From Candidatus Gastranaerophilales bacterium (GTDB taxonomy: Bacteria > Cyanobacteriota > Vampirovibrionia > Gastranaerophilales > Gastranaerophilaceae): a DNA stretch of 64,000 bases. A program made the position numbers and the translations under genes. Shown here piece by piece: positions 38,246 through 48,800 of the stretch. Numbering within the stretch: the first letter of the stretch is position 1; the number at the start of each line of letters is the position of its first letter. Location of the stretch: contig CANPYC010000003.1 of the NCBI GenBank assembly GCA_947587615.1, positions 1 through 64,000 of the forward strand, read 5' to 3'. A model generated the notes under the pieces. It had not been told where the DNA came from and ran no database searches. It saw only the letters and a program-made list of their open reading frames with translations.

Positions 38246-40654
38246 ATGAAAAATTTTTTGAAAAGCTTTTTAGCTTTAGCTCTTTTAAATATTCCGGTTT
38301 TTGCTTCGGAAGCAGATTTAATTGTTCCGGATATTAAAGCTGATTCATTCCACTATAACCTTTTATTAGTTGGAATTTTAGTTGCTGTTTTAGGAGCTGT
38401 TTTTGGTTTAGTTGAATTTGCCAAAATTAAAAAAATTAAAGTTCACCCTCTGATGGAGAATGTAGGGACAACAATTTTTGAAACATGTAAAACTTATTTA
38501 ATTCAACAAGGCAAATTTTTAATTTTATTAGAAGTATTAATTGCAATTTGTATTGCATACTATTTTGGAGTTTTAGCTTCAATGGGAGTTAAGGGAGTTT
38601 TATTAATACTTCTTTGGTCGATAATAGGTATTTTAGGCTCTTATTTTGTTGCATGGTTTGGAATTAGAATGAATACTTTGGCTAATGCTCGAACTTCATT
38701 TCTGGCACTTCGCTCAAAACCATTATATTGCTTAAATGTACCTTTAAGAGCAGGCATGAGTATAGGTGTATTACTTGTTTGCGTTGAATTAATTTTAATG
38801 CTTGTTATATTACTTTTTGTACCGGGCGAGTTAGCGGGCGCTTGTTTTATCGGTTTTGCAATCGGTGAAAGTTTAGGAGCTTCCGCACTTCGTGTTGCAG
38901 GCGGTATATTTACAAAAATCGCCGATATCGGTTCTGACTTAATGAAAATTCAATTCGGAATTAAAGAAGATGACCCCAGAAACCCCGGTGTTATAGCAGA
39001 TTGTACGGGAGATAACGCAGGAGACTCAATAGGGCCATCTGCTGACGGTTTTGAAACTTACGGCGTCACTGGTGTTGCTCTTGTAAGCTTTATTTTGCTT
39101 GGAGTATTCCCTGAATTTCAAATTCAGCTTTTAGCGTGGATATTTACAATGAGATTTTTGATGATAATAACTTCAATTGTTGCTTATTGGATATCAAATA
39201 TCATGAGCTGTTCTTATGCTAAAAAATGCACTAAAAAAGGTGTAAGATTTGATTTTGAAACACCTTTAACAAACCTTGTTTGGCTAACTTCAATTTTATC
39301 AATGATTATGACTTTTTGTGTAAGTAAATGGCTTTTAGGAAACTTAGAAGGTAGTGCTTGGCTTGTTTTAGCTTCGATTATTTCATGCGGAACACTTGGA
39401 GCAGCGCTAATTCCTGAAGCAACAAAAATATTCACTTCGCCAAAATCAAAACACACAAAAGAAGTTGTTACGGCTTCAAAAGAAGGCGGAGCAAGTTTAA
39501 CAATATTATCGGGTATTGTATCGGGTAATTTTTCAGGCTTTTGGATTGGAGCTATCATAGTATTGTTAATGGGTCTTGCATATTACGCAAGTACTTTTAT
39601 TAACGGTATTATGGATTATCCTTCAGTATTTGCGTTTGGTCTTGTTGCATTCGGCTTTTTGGGAATGGGTCCTGTTACAATCGCAGTTGACAGCTACGGA
39701 CCTGTTACGGATAACGCTCAATCCGTTTATGAATTGTCGTTAATTGAAGAACAACCCGACATTCAACTACAAATTGAAAAAGCTTACGGTTTTAAACCCG
39801 ATTTTGAAAATGCAAAAACGTTCTTAGAAGAAAATGACGGCGCAGGCAACACCTTTAAAGCTACTTCAAAACCTGTTTTAATAGGTACAGCGGTTGTCGG
39901 TGCAACTACAATGATATTTTCTTTAATTCTTGTAATTAAAGAAACACTGGGTATTCAGCCCGAATCAATATTGAACCTTTTAAACCCTTATACTTTGCTT
40001 GGTTTTATTGCAGGCGGTGCCGTAATATATTGGTTTTCGGGTGCTTCAATGCAGGCTGTTACAACAGGAGCTTATTCTGCAACAGAATATATTAAAAATC
40101 ATATAAAACTTGGTGAAGCTGATGATAAAAAAGCAAACCTTGAAAATTCAAAAGAAGTAGTAAAAATCTGTACTCAATATGCTCAAAAAGGTATGTTTAA
40201 CATATTTGTAGCATTATTTTCTTTTGCATTAGCTTTTGCGTTTTTATCTTCACCAACAAGCACAAATAACGCTGTATCATTCTTTATAAGCTATTTAATT
40301 GCAATTGCCGTATTTGGTTTATTCCAAGCCGTATTTATGGCAAATGCGGGCGGTTGCTGGGATAATGCAAAGAAAATTGTTGAAGTTGATTTAGCTCAAA
40401 AAGGAACACCTTTGCATGACGCAACGGTTGTTGGTGATACTGTTGGAGACCCCTTCAAGGATACATCATCCGTTGCAATGAACCCTATAATTAAATTTAC
40501 AACCCTGTTTGGATTGTTGGCAATGGAAATAGCAATAAGCGAACAATTTAAAAATGCTTCAAAAACGGTAGGCGTGATATTTTTAATTATAGCTTTAATA
40601 TTTGTTGTTCGTTCTTTCTATGCAATGAGAATACCGAAAAGAAAAGCACAGTAA
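38246..40654 (+). CDS. hppA: Membrane-bound ion-translocating pyrophosphatase (divergent type)
   Basis: EDDPRNPGVIADCTGDNAGDSIGPSADGFETYGVTG and GDTVGDPFKDTSSVAMNPIIK; AAGG-type SD. Confidence 0.95.
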   Translation: MKNFLKSFLALALLNIPVFASEADLIVPDIKADSFHYNLLLVGILVAVLGAVFGLVEFAKIKKIKVHPLMENVGTTIFETCKTYLIQQGKFLILLEVLIAICIAYYFGVLASMGVKGVLLILLWSIIGILGSYFVAWFGIRMNTLANARTSFLALRSKPLYCLNVPLRAGMSIGVLLVCVELILMLVILLFVPGELAGACFIGFAIGESLGASALRVAGGIFTKIADIGSDLMKIQFGIKEDDPRNPGVIADCTGDNAGDSIGPSADGFETYGVTGVALVSFILLGVFPEFQIQLLAWIFTMRFLMIITSIVAYWISNIMSCSYAKKCTKKGVRFDFETPLTNLVWLTSILSMIMTFCVSKWLLGNLEGSAWLVLASIISCGTLGAALIPEATKIFTSPKSKHTKEVVTASKEGGASLTILSGIVSGNFSGFWIGAIIVLLMGLAYYASTFINGIMDYPSVFAFGLVAFGFLGMGPVTIAVDSYGPVTDNAQSVYELSLIEEQPDIQLQIEKAYGFKPDFENAKTFLEENDGAGNTFKATSKPVLIGTAVVGATTMIFSLILVIKETLGIQPESILNLLNPYTLLGFIAGGAVIYWFSGASMQAVTTGAYSATEYIKNHIKLGEADDKKANLENSKEVVKICTQYAQKGMFNIFVALFSFALAFAFLSSPTSTNNAVSFFISYLIAIAVFGLFQAVFMANAGGCWDNAKKIVEVDLAQKGTPLHDATVVGDTVGDPFKDTSSVAMNPIIKFTTLFGLLAMEIAISEQFKNASKTVGVIFLIIALIFVVRSFYAMRIPKRKAQ

Positions 40655-40678
40655 TAAATTTGCTAAAAAGAGTTAAAT

Positions 40679-40712
40679 AAACAGCCTTTTTAATTTAAAA
40701 AGGCTGTTTTAT
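40679..40712 (+). terminator. Rho-independent terminator after hppA
   Basis: 13-bp stem AAACAGCCTTTTT / AAAAAGGCTGTTT, loop AATTT, T-rich tail. Confidence 0.85.
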
Positions 40713-40777
40713 TATAGATTGAAGGAATAATATTTAAAGGTTGTTAATTTTTGTTTTTATTAAAACAGTTTAGACTG

Positions 40778-40806
40778 TTGCAAAGTATATGCTATTAAAC
40801 TATAAT
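40778..40806 (+). promoter_or_regulatory. Promoter TTGCAA-N17-TATAAT for tRNA-Leu
   Basis: -35 40778-40783, -10 40801-40806. Confidence 0.7.
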
Positions 40807-40835
40807 GTAAAAAGATTAAAAATTAAATAAGCTTT

Positions 40836-40917
40836 GTCGATATGGCGGAATCGGTAGACGCGCACGTTTGAGGGGCGTGTGGAGAAATCCATGGGGGTTC
40901 AAGTCCCCCTATCGACA
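40836..40917 (+). tRNA. tRNA-Leu (anticodon GAG)
   Basis: Acceptor GTCGATA/TATCGAC, anticodon loop TTGAGGG on stem CACGT/GCGTG, T-arm GGGGGTTCAAGTCCCCC; CCA not encoded. Confidence 0.95.
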
Positions 40918-41036
40918 TTTATTACCTTTATTTGCAACAATTCCGCAGGTTTTACATTTCTCTTGTGTTTGTTTTGTGTATGTTTTAAATATTGTTTAAT
41001 AAATATAATTGTCTGCTTTTATGATATAATAGCCTT

Positions 41037-41711
41037 ATGGCAAAAGCTTTTGAAGAAAATTTAGTAAAATTACTCAGTTCAAATCGTTTAAATTCTTATA
41101 AATATGATAATAATGATGGTTATTCGATTGTTCTTGAAAGATATTTATACAATATCGAGTTGTCAAAATCTTTGTATCCTTTGTTATCTTTTCTTGAAAT
41201 ATCTTTGCGCAATAGAATAAATCAAGCTATTGAAACAGTTGTACGGAATGACTGGTTATTAAAAGAACTTAATCAACGCAATATTTTGTTATCAAATGAA
41301 CATAATAAATTACTTGAAGCTAAACAAAAACTCATAAATAAAAGACGTAAAAATATCAGCAAGGATGATTTAATAGCCGAATTATCATTGGGTTTTTGGA
41401 TTCATCTGTGCACAAAAAGATATAAAACAGCATTGTGGCACAAGCAAGGGTTTTTCAGGATAGTATTTGCCGATTACCCTAATTTTTCAGAATTTGATAA
41501 ACTTAGTAAAATATTTCCCAAATTGCAACTTATGCTGAAATTAAGAAATAGAGTATTTCACCACGAAATAATTATAAACCATCCCTATGGAATAGATAAT
41601 TGCTATACGGATTTAAGAAAACTTTTAAGTTATATATCTAAGGATAGTATACAGTATCTTGATAGGATTTGCGACTTTAAAGAAGTTTCAATAAAGCAAA
41701 AACCTCAGTAA
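41037..41711 (+). CDS. Abi-like (Abi_2/HEPN superfamily) protein
   Basis: YPLLSFLEISLRNRINQAI...LIAELSLGFWIHL...LKLRNRVFHHEII (RX4H-type HEPN motif). Confidence 0.8.
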   Translation: MAKAFEENLVKLLSSNRLNSYKYDNNDGYSIVLERYLYNIELSKSLYPLLSFLEISLRNRINQAIETVVRNDWLLKELNQRNILLSNEHNKLLEAKQKLINKRRKNISKDDLIAELSLGFWIHLCTKRYKTALWHKQGFFRIVFADYPNFSEFDKLSKIFPKLQLMLKLRNRVFHHEIIINHPYGIDNCYTDLRKLLSYISKDSIQYLDRICDFKEVSIKQKPQ

Positions 41712-41914
41712 CTCAACTTAATGGAAGTCATCTGAGGTTGTACATTATTATTATAAACTACAAATAAATATTTGTGAAGTGTCTAGCCTTATTTTGTTAC
41801 ATGGAATTAACTTTTTCCCAAGTTTTATAGTTCTTTTAAGGTATTTATAATATTATTATAAAGTTCCAAAGTCGGGAGTTTTATGACATTTTTAAAAAAC
41901 CATGCACCGGCAAA

Positions 41915-42868
41915 CTATTTTTTGCCTTTTGCTTTATTCTCTATTTGTTTTTGAGCTTTTCTAACGCTTTCAAGAAAATGTTTTTCAACTTCCGACAGTT
42001 CGTCTTTTATTATTTCTTTATATTTTGCATATTCGGCTAAAGCCTTGTTTTCAGCCTCAAGTCTTGATATCGTTCCTGCATTTTGCAATAATTCGCTTCC
42101 TGTCGTTTTAATATAGTCGTAAAGTTTAATAATCCAATCTTTCATTGTCATTTTATTTTGTCTTAGCGCCTGCAACTCGGCAAATTTAAGATAAGCTGAT
42201 GTAATTTCTGTTTAAAATATTTAATTCTCTTCGCTAAGATAATTTTTTGCAATCGTTACTTCGTCTTTTCTCGGGTGTTTACCTTGAATAACGGTTAAAC
42301 CCATATTGGTTTTGTGCTATCTGCTCTTAAATATATAATTTCAGGAGATAATTTCAGGGGTAGTATGACCGTGCGCTGCGAAGTGCATTTTATTTTGAAC
42401 AACTTTAAAAAATTTCTTTGTTTCAGCTGAATTTGGGTTATAGTCTATACTCTTAGCGTAAATATCAAGTATTTGACGATAAAAAACTTTTTCTGATGAA
42501 GCGGATATCTCTAATGCGTTGTAATAATTCCTGCCAATATCCGCTGCCGCCTGCTTGTTTTAATAAATCATGATTCAGAACAAATCCTTTTTTTAAATAT
42601 TGCTTTAAAACTTGCGCTGCATATTTCAAATTGAGTACCTCTAAGAGATTTAACCCTATAACCTACGGAGATAATAACATCTAAATTGTAGTATTTTGTG
42701 TTGTAATTTTTACCGTCTTGGGCAGTTGTCAAGAAATTCTTTACAACTGAATTAACGTCCAATTCTTCTTCTTCAAAAGCATTTTTAATATGTTGGCTTA
42801 TGTTTTGTTTTGTTGTTTCAAGCAATTTGCAGTGCTGCTATATATCACTAAAACAAATATCTTCCATT
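41915..42868 (-). pseudogene. RhuM-family protein pseudogene (multiple frameshifts)
   Basis: Fragments in order on the - strand: SQHIKNAFEEEELDVNSVVKNFLTTAQDGKNYNTKYYNLDVIISVGYRVKSLRGTQF; (shifted) VLKQYLKKGFVLNHDLLKQAGGSGYWQELLQRIRDIR; FYRQILDIYAKSIDYNP...MHFAAHGHTTPEII; MQALRQNKMTMKDWIIKLYDYI. Confidence 0.85.
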
Positions 42869-42987
42869 TATAAATAATATATCAATTAATATGCCCTTTT
42901 CTGACATGGTTATCTTGTACCATGAGTATGCTTAACAAATTGCCCCGCTAAAAGGGTTGCTGTATGATGAAAACATAGGAGAAATAT

Positions 42988-44601
42988 ATGGCAGATAATA
43001 AAAAAGAGCAAGAAAGAGATGAACTTCACAGAACTATTTGGGGGATAGCAAACGACCTCAGAGGTTCGGTAGATGGCTGGGATTTCAAACAATATGTTTT
43101 GGGAATGTTGTTTTACAGATACATTTCAGAAAACCTGGCTAACTTCATCAATGCAAGTGAAATTGAAGCCGGCGCAGGGGATTTTGATTATGCTAAGTTA
43201 TCAGATGCGGAAGCTGAATCAGCAAGAGAAGAACTTGTTAATGCTAAAGGCTTCTTTATATTGCCAAGCGAATTGTTTTGCAATATTAAACAGAAAGCGT
43301 CTGGGGATGAAAACTTGAATGAAACTCTTGAAAAGATATTTAGAAACATTGAAAATTCTGCCATGGGTACTGACTCTGAAAGAGACTTTAAAGGTCTGTT
43401 TGATGATATGAATGTTAATAGTAACAAGCTGGGTGGAGGGGTTAAAGAACGCAACGAAAGACTTGTCAAACTGATTAACGGTGTTGCAAATATGAATTTG
43501 GGCAACTATCAAGACAATACCATTGACGCTTTTGGAGATGCTTATGAGTTCCTTATGGGCATGTATGCTTCTAATGCAGGAAAATCCGGTGGAGAATTTT
43601 TCACTCCGCAGGAGGTATCAGAACTGCTTACAAGAATAACTTTAGTAGGTAAAACAGAAGTTAATAAAGTTTATGACCCTGCTTGCGGTTCAGGTTCTCT
43701 GTTGTTAAAGTTCGCTAAGATACTTGGTAAAGATAATGTAAGAAATGGCTTCTTTGGGCAAGAAGTTAATATAACAACTTATAACCTATGCAGAATAAAT
43801 ATGTTTCTGCATGATATAGGCTACGAAAAGTTTGATATAGCGCATGGCGATACTTTAAAATCACCGCAACACTGGGATGATGAACCGTTTGAAGCAATAG
43901 TTTCAAATCCTCCATATTCAATTCAATGGGAAGGAGACAGTAATCCTTTACTGATAAATGATGAGAGGTTCACTCCGGCAGGGGTTCTTGCTCCAAAAAG
44001 TAAGGCAGATTTAGCTTTTGTTATGCACTCGCTCTCATGGCTTGCTCCAAACGGTGCTGCTGCCATAGTATGTTTTCCGGGAATAATGTACAGAGGTGGA
44101 GCTGAACAGAAAATCCGCAAATATTTAATCACTAACAACTTTGTAGACTGTGTGATTCAACTGCCGGACAACTTATTCTTTGGCACATCTATTGCTACTT
44201 GTATTATGGTATTGAAAAAGAATAAGACGGATAACTCAACACTATTCATAGATGCAAGTAAAGAATGCGTTAAAGTAACTAATAATAACAAGTTAACCGC
44301 CGATAATATTGCATCAATAGTTAAGTATTATACAGATAGAAAAGATGTTGAGTATGTTTCAAAACTTGTACCTAATTCAAAGGTAGAAGAAGAAGACTTC
44401 AATCTCTCGGTATCAACTTATGTAGAGCAGCAAGACACAAGAGAAGTTATTGACATCACTGAACTTAATAAAGAAATTTCACAAATTGTTGAAAAAGAAG
44501 CTCAGCTAAGAGCGCAAATAGACAAAATAATAGCTGAATTAAGAGAAGAAGCAACTACCGAGAAAATCTCGGCAGTTCAAAAAGAGGGTGCAGATGAGTA
44601 G
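42988..44601 (+). CDS. hsdM: Type I restriction-modification DNA methyltransferase subunit M
   Basis: VYDPACGSGSLLLKFA, EAIVSNPPYS (N6-MTase motifs), GGEFFTPQEVSELL. Confidence 0.97.
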   Translation: MADNKKEQERDELHRTIWGIANDLRGSVDGWDFKQYVLGMLFYRYISENLANFINASEIEAGAGDFDYAKLSDAEAESAREELVNAKGFFILPSELFCNIKQKASGDENLNETLEKIFRNIENSAMGTDSERDFKGLFDDMNVNSNKLGGGVKERNERLVKLINGVANMNLGNYQDNTIDAFGDAYEFLMGMYASNAGKSGGEFFTPQEVSELLTRITLVGKTEVNKVYDPACGSGSLLLKFAKILGKDNVRNGFFGQEVNITTYNLCRINMFLHDIGYEKFDIAHGDTLKSPQHWDDEPFEAIVSNPPYSIQWEGDSNPLLINDERFTPAGVLAPKSKADLAFVMHSLSWLAPNGAAAIVCFPGIMYRGGAEQKIRKYLITNNFVDCVIQLPDNLFFGTSIATCIMVLKKNKTDNSTLFIDASKECVKVTNNNKLTADNIASIVKYYTDRKDVEYVSKLVPNSKVEEEDFNLSVSTYVEQQDTREVIDITELNKEISQIVEKEAQLRAQIDKIIAELREEATTEKISAVQKEGADE

Positions 44602-45775
44602 ACTTGATGACCTAATACAAGAACTTTGCCCTGACGGGGTTGAGTATAAGACTGTTGATGAAGTTTGTTCTATTTCTAAAGGGGTACAGTATAATAAAGA
44701 GAATATGAACGATATAGGTTCATACCCTGTTATGAATGGAGGAATGAATCCTTCAGGTTACATAGAAAAATACAATACAGATGAAAATACTATAATAATT
44801 TCACAGGGCGGTGCTTCAGCAGGTTATGTAAATTATCAAACCGTTAAGTTTTGGGCTGGAGCTCATTGTTATATTGTAAGACCAAAAAGTATCGTACATA
44901 ATAGATATTTGTACCATTTTCTAAAACAAAAGGAATACTTATTGCAAAAATGCCAGTATGGTGCAGGAATACCTGCATTGGCAAAATCAACCGTTACGAA
45001 ACTTGAAGTTCCTGTACCTCCTATGGAGGTACAGTGTGAAATTGTCAAGTACCTTGACAATTTCACAGAGCTTACAGCAGAGCTTACAGCAGAGCTTACA
45101 GCTCGTAAGAAACAGTATGAGTATTATAAGCAATATTGTTTCGATAGTATTCAAAATGCTCCTATAAAACACATTACTGATATTGCATTAGTAAAAGCGA
45201 GGGTTGGTTGGCAAAGACTAACTAAGGCTGAATATTTAACACATGGAGAATATTATCTAATAACTGGTACTGATTTTGATATGGCTGGTGGAATTAATTT
45301 TGAACATTGTGTATATGTAACAAAAGAACGATATGACATGGATGCAAATATACAAGTTCATAAAGATGATATTTTAATTACAAAGGACGGTACTTTAGGC
45401 AAAGTCGCACTACTAAAACAAGAACCAACAAAATTAACAACTCTAAATAGCGGTGTCTTTAGAATACATATTACTGACAAATTAGTTTTACCAAAATATC
45501 TATATCATTTCTTTACTTCAAAGTACTTTATCGACTTTGTAGAGAGCGTAAAAACAGGTTCGACAATTCCACATTTAACACAATCAGGTTTAGTATCATT
45601 AGATATTCCTATTCCTCCACTTGAAGAGCAAGAACGTATTGTTTCAATCTTAGACAGGTTTGATGCCTTGTGTAATGACATATCCATAGGTCTTCCGGCA
45701 GAAATTGAAGCACGCAAAAAACAATACGAGTATTACAGAGACAAATTACTAACATTCAAGGAAAAAGTTCTATAA
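44588..45775 (+). CDS. hsdS: Type I restriction-modification specificity subunit S
   Basis: Two TRDs separated by TELTAELTAELTARKKQYEYY; PIPPLEEQERIVSILDRFDALCNDIS. Confidence 0.97.
   Translation: MQMSRLDDLIQELCPDGVEYKTVDEVCSISKGVQYNKENMNDIGSYPVMNGGMNPSGYIEKYNTDENTIIISQGGASAGYVNYQTVKFWAGAHCYIVRPKSIVHNRYLYHFLKQKEYLLQKCQYGAGIPALAKSTVTKLEVPVPPMEVQCEIVKYLDNFTELTAELTAELTARKKQYEYYKQYCFDSIQNAPIKHITDIALVKARVGWQRLTKAEYLTHGEYYLITGTDFDMAGGINFEHCVYVTKERYDMDANIQVHKDDILITKDGTLGKVALLKQEPTKLTTLNSGVFRIHITDKLVLPKYLYHFFTSKYFIDFVESVKTGSTIPHLTQSGLVSLDIPIPPLEEQERIVSILDRFDALCNDISIGLPAEIEARKKQYEYYRDKLLTFKEKVL
45068..45103 (+). repeat. 12-bp tandem repeat x3 in hsdS spacer (GAGCTTACAGCA, ELTA/TAEL)
   Basis: 45068-45079, 45080-45091 identical; 45092-45103 one mismatch. 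Confidence 0.95.
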
Positions 45776-45829
45776 ACACAGTTGCAAATTGTATCTGTAT
45801 TTAATAAAGAAAAGCAAAGGAAGATAATA

Positions 45830-48800
45830 ATGACAAGCAGTTATAATATAGTTGCATCTACAAATCAAAGTACGGTTGTATCAGAGTACACACCTGATAC
45901 CCAAAAGTCCGACAGCTTTCAAAGCGAAGCAGAACTTGAAGCCGAATTTATCAGACTGCTTTCAACTTTGGGATATGAATATATAACTATACATGATGAA
46001 CAAGCTCTTATTTTAAACCTCAGAAAGCAGCTGGAAGCACTTAATGACTACACTTTTTCCGATACAGAGTGGGAACAGTTTTTCACAAATGTTATTGCAT
46101 CTAATAATGACGGTATTGTAGAAAAGACAAGGAAGATACAGAAAGACCATTTACAACTACTGAGGTGCGATAACGGTATTTCTAAAAACATAAAGCTTAT
46201 AGACAAAGACTGTATCCACAACAACAAACTGCAAGTAATTAATCAATATGAAACGCAAGACGGCAATCATCCGAACAGATATGATGTTACTATCCTTGTA
46301 AACGGTTTGCCGTTGGTTCATATAGAACTCAAAAGACGAGGGGTAGCTATCAGAGAAGCATTTAACCAAATCAAAAGGTATGAAAGAGACAGTTTCTGGG
46401 CCAGCAATGGGTTATTTGATTATATACAAATCTTTGTTATATCAAACGGAACTAATACCAAATATTATTCCAATACAACCAGAGAAACTCATATCAAAGA
46501 AATGTCTTGCGGCAGAAACATCACCAAACAGACAAGTAACAGTTTTGAGTTTACTTCATATTGGGCAGACGGTAATAATAAGGTTATTTTTGACCTTGTG
46601 GACTTTACTAAAACTTTCTTTATAAAGCACACGATATTAAACATCTTAACCAAATACTGTGTATTCACATCAGAAGACTTGTTGTTGGTTATGAGACCAT
46701 ATCAAATTTCAGCTTGCGAAAGGATATTGAACAAAATAGAACTCGCTCATAACTACAAGAAATATGGTTCTATTGAAGCAGGAGGATACATTTGGCATAC
46801 TACGGGCAGCGGTAAAACTTTAACATCTTTCAAGACGGCTCAGCTTGCTACAAATCTTCCCTACATTGACAAGGTATTATTTGTTGTAGATAGAAAAGAC
46901 TTAGACTACCAAACAATGAAGGAGTATGACAAGTTTCAAGAAGGTGCTGCCAACAGCAATACTTCTGTGGAGGTATTGAAAAGACAATTAAAGGATGATA
47001 ACGCTAAAATCATTATCACAACCATACAAAAATTGTGCATATTCATTCAGAAAAATAAAGGACATGAGGTATTTAATAAGCAAGTAGTCTTAATCTTTGA
47101 TGAGTGCCATAGAGGACAGTTCGGAGAGTCTCACGACGCAATAATTTCAAACTTCAAGAACTACTACATTTTTGGATTTACCGGTACACCGATATTTGCG
47201 CAAAACGCACAAAGTACAATGGCTCGCACAAAACAGGGTAAGCCGGTGTTTAAAACTACACCTCAATTTTTTGGAGACAAACTGCATACATATACTATTG
47301 TGGACGCTATTAACGACAATAATGTTCTTCCGTTCAGAATTGACTATGTTAATACCGTTAAAGAAAAAGACAATTTGAAAGACAAACAAGTTAGAGCGAT
47401 AGATATTGAAAAAGCTATGGCATCAGACAAAAGAATAAGTAATATAGTTAGTTATATTCTTGAACACTTTAACCAAAAGACTAATAGATTTGACGGACAC
47501 TACCAATTTAACCAGCTTCAAAATGTTAAAGATGTTGCCTGCGCAAAAGTTAGAGGTTCTGTTGCCGAAATCAAAGAAAAAGTAAGACTAACCGGCTTCA
47601 ATTCAATATTTGCAGTTGCATCTATTGAGGTAGCCAAAAAATACTATAATGAATTTAAGCGACAAATGGAAGCTAATCCTGAAAAAGCATTAAAAATCGG
47701 GCTTATATACAGTTACGGAGCTAATGAAGATACTGACATATTAGAAGAAGAAAATCCGGAAGATACTTCCGGGCTTGATAAGTCATCAAGAGACTTTTTA
47801 GATATGGCAATTAAAGACTATAATGAAATGTTTGCTACAAGTTATGATACTTCTGCCGATAAATTCCAAAATTATTACAAGGATGTCTCGCAGAGGATGA
47901 AGAATAGACAGCTTGACCTTCTAATTGTAGTTAATATGTTCTTAACTGGTTTTGATGCAACAACACTCAACACTCTTTGGGTTGATAAGAATTTGAAGTA
48001 TCATGGACTTATTCAAGCATTTTCCAGAACAAACAGAATACTTAATTCCGTTAAAACATTCGGCAATATTGTATGTTTTAGAGACCTTCAAGAAGAAACG
48101 CAAAAAGCTATTGCCCTTTTTGGAGACAAAGAAGCAGGTGGAATTGTCCTTTTAAAAAACTATGAAGACTACTATTTTGGCTATAATGATAATAAAGGAC
48201 ATCATAAAGGTTATGTTGAAATTATTTCTGAGCTGCAAGAGAAATTTCCTTTAGGACAACAAATAATAGGCGAAAAAGCGCTGAAGATATTTGTTGCGTT
48301 GTTTGGCGAACTTCTAAGAGTAAGAAATATTCTGTCAGCATTTGACCAATTTGAAGGGGACAATAAAATCTCACAACGAGACTTACAAGATTACCAGAGC
48401 ATTTACATTGACTTCTATCATGAACTGAACAAAAGAGCGAAGGCAGACAAGGAAAATATCAATGACGATGTTGTCTTTGAAATGGAGCTTATAAAACAAG
48501 TTGAGATAAATATTGACTACATCTTGCTTCTGGTTGAAAAATATCATAAAGGAAACTGCAATGACAAAGAAATCTTAATCGATATTCAAAAGGCGATAGG
48601 TTCAAGTCCGCAGCTCAGAAGCAAGAAAGAACTTATAGAGGCATTCATAGATAATATTAACGCTCAGACTCAAGTAGATGAAGACTGGAAGAAATTTGTA
48701 ACAGCACAAAAGGAAACAGATTTGAAGACTATTATTGAAGAAGAAAATCTTAAACCGGAAGCTGCAAAGAAGTATATAGAAAATTCTTTCAGAGACGGTA

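Noticed and set aside
39214-39558. Antisense ORFs such as 39214-39558 (-), 17126-17560 (-), 43188-43505 (-)
   Set aside because: They lie opposite confidently identified genes, have no RBS context or family motifs, and are expected by chance.
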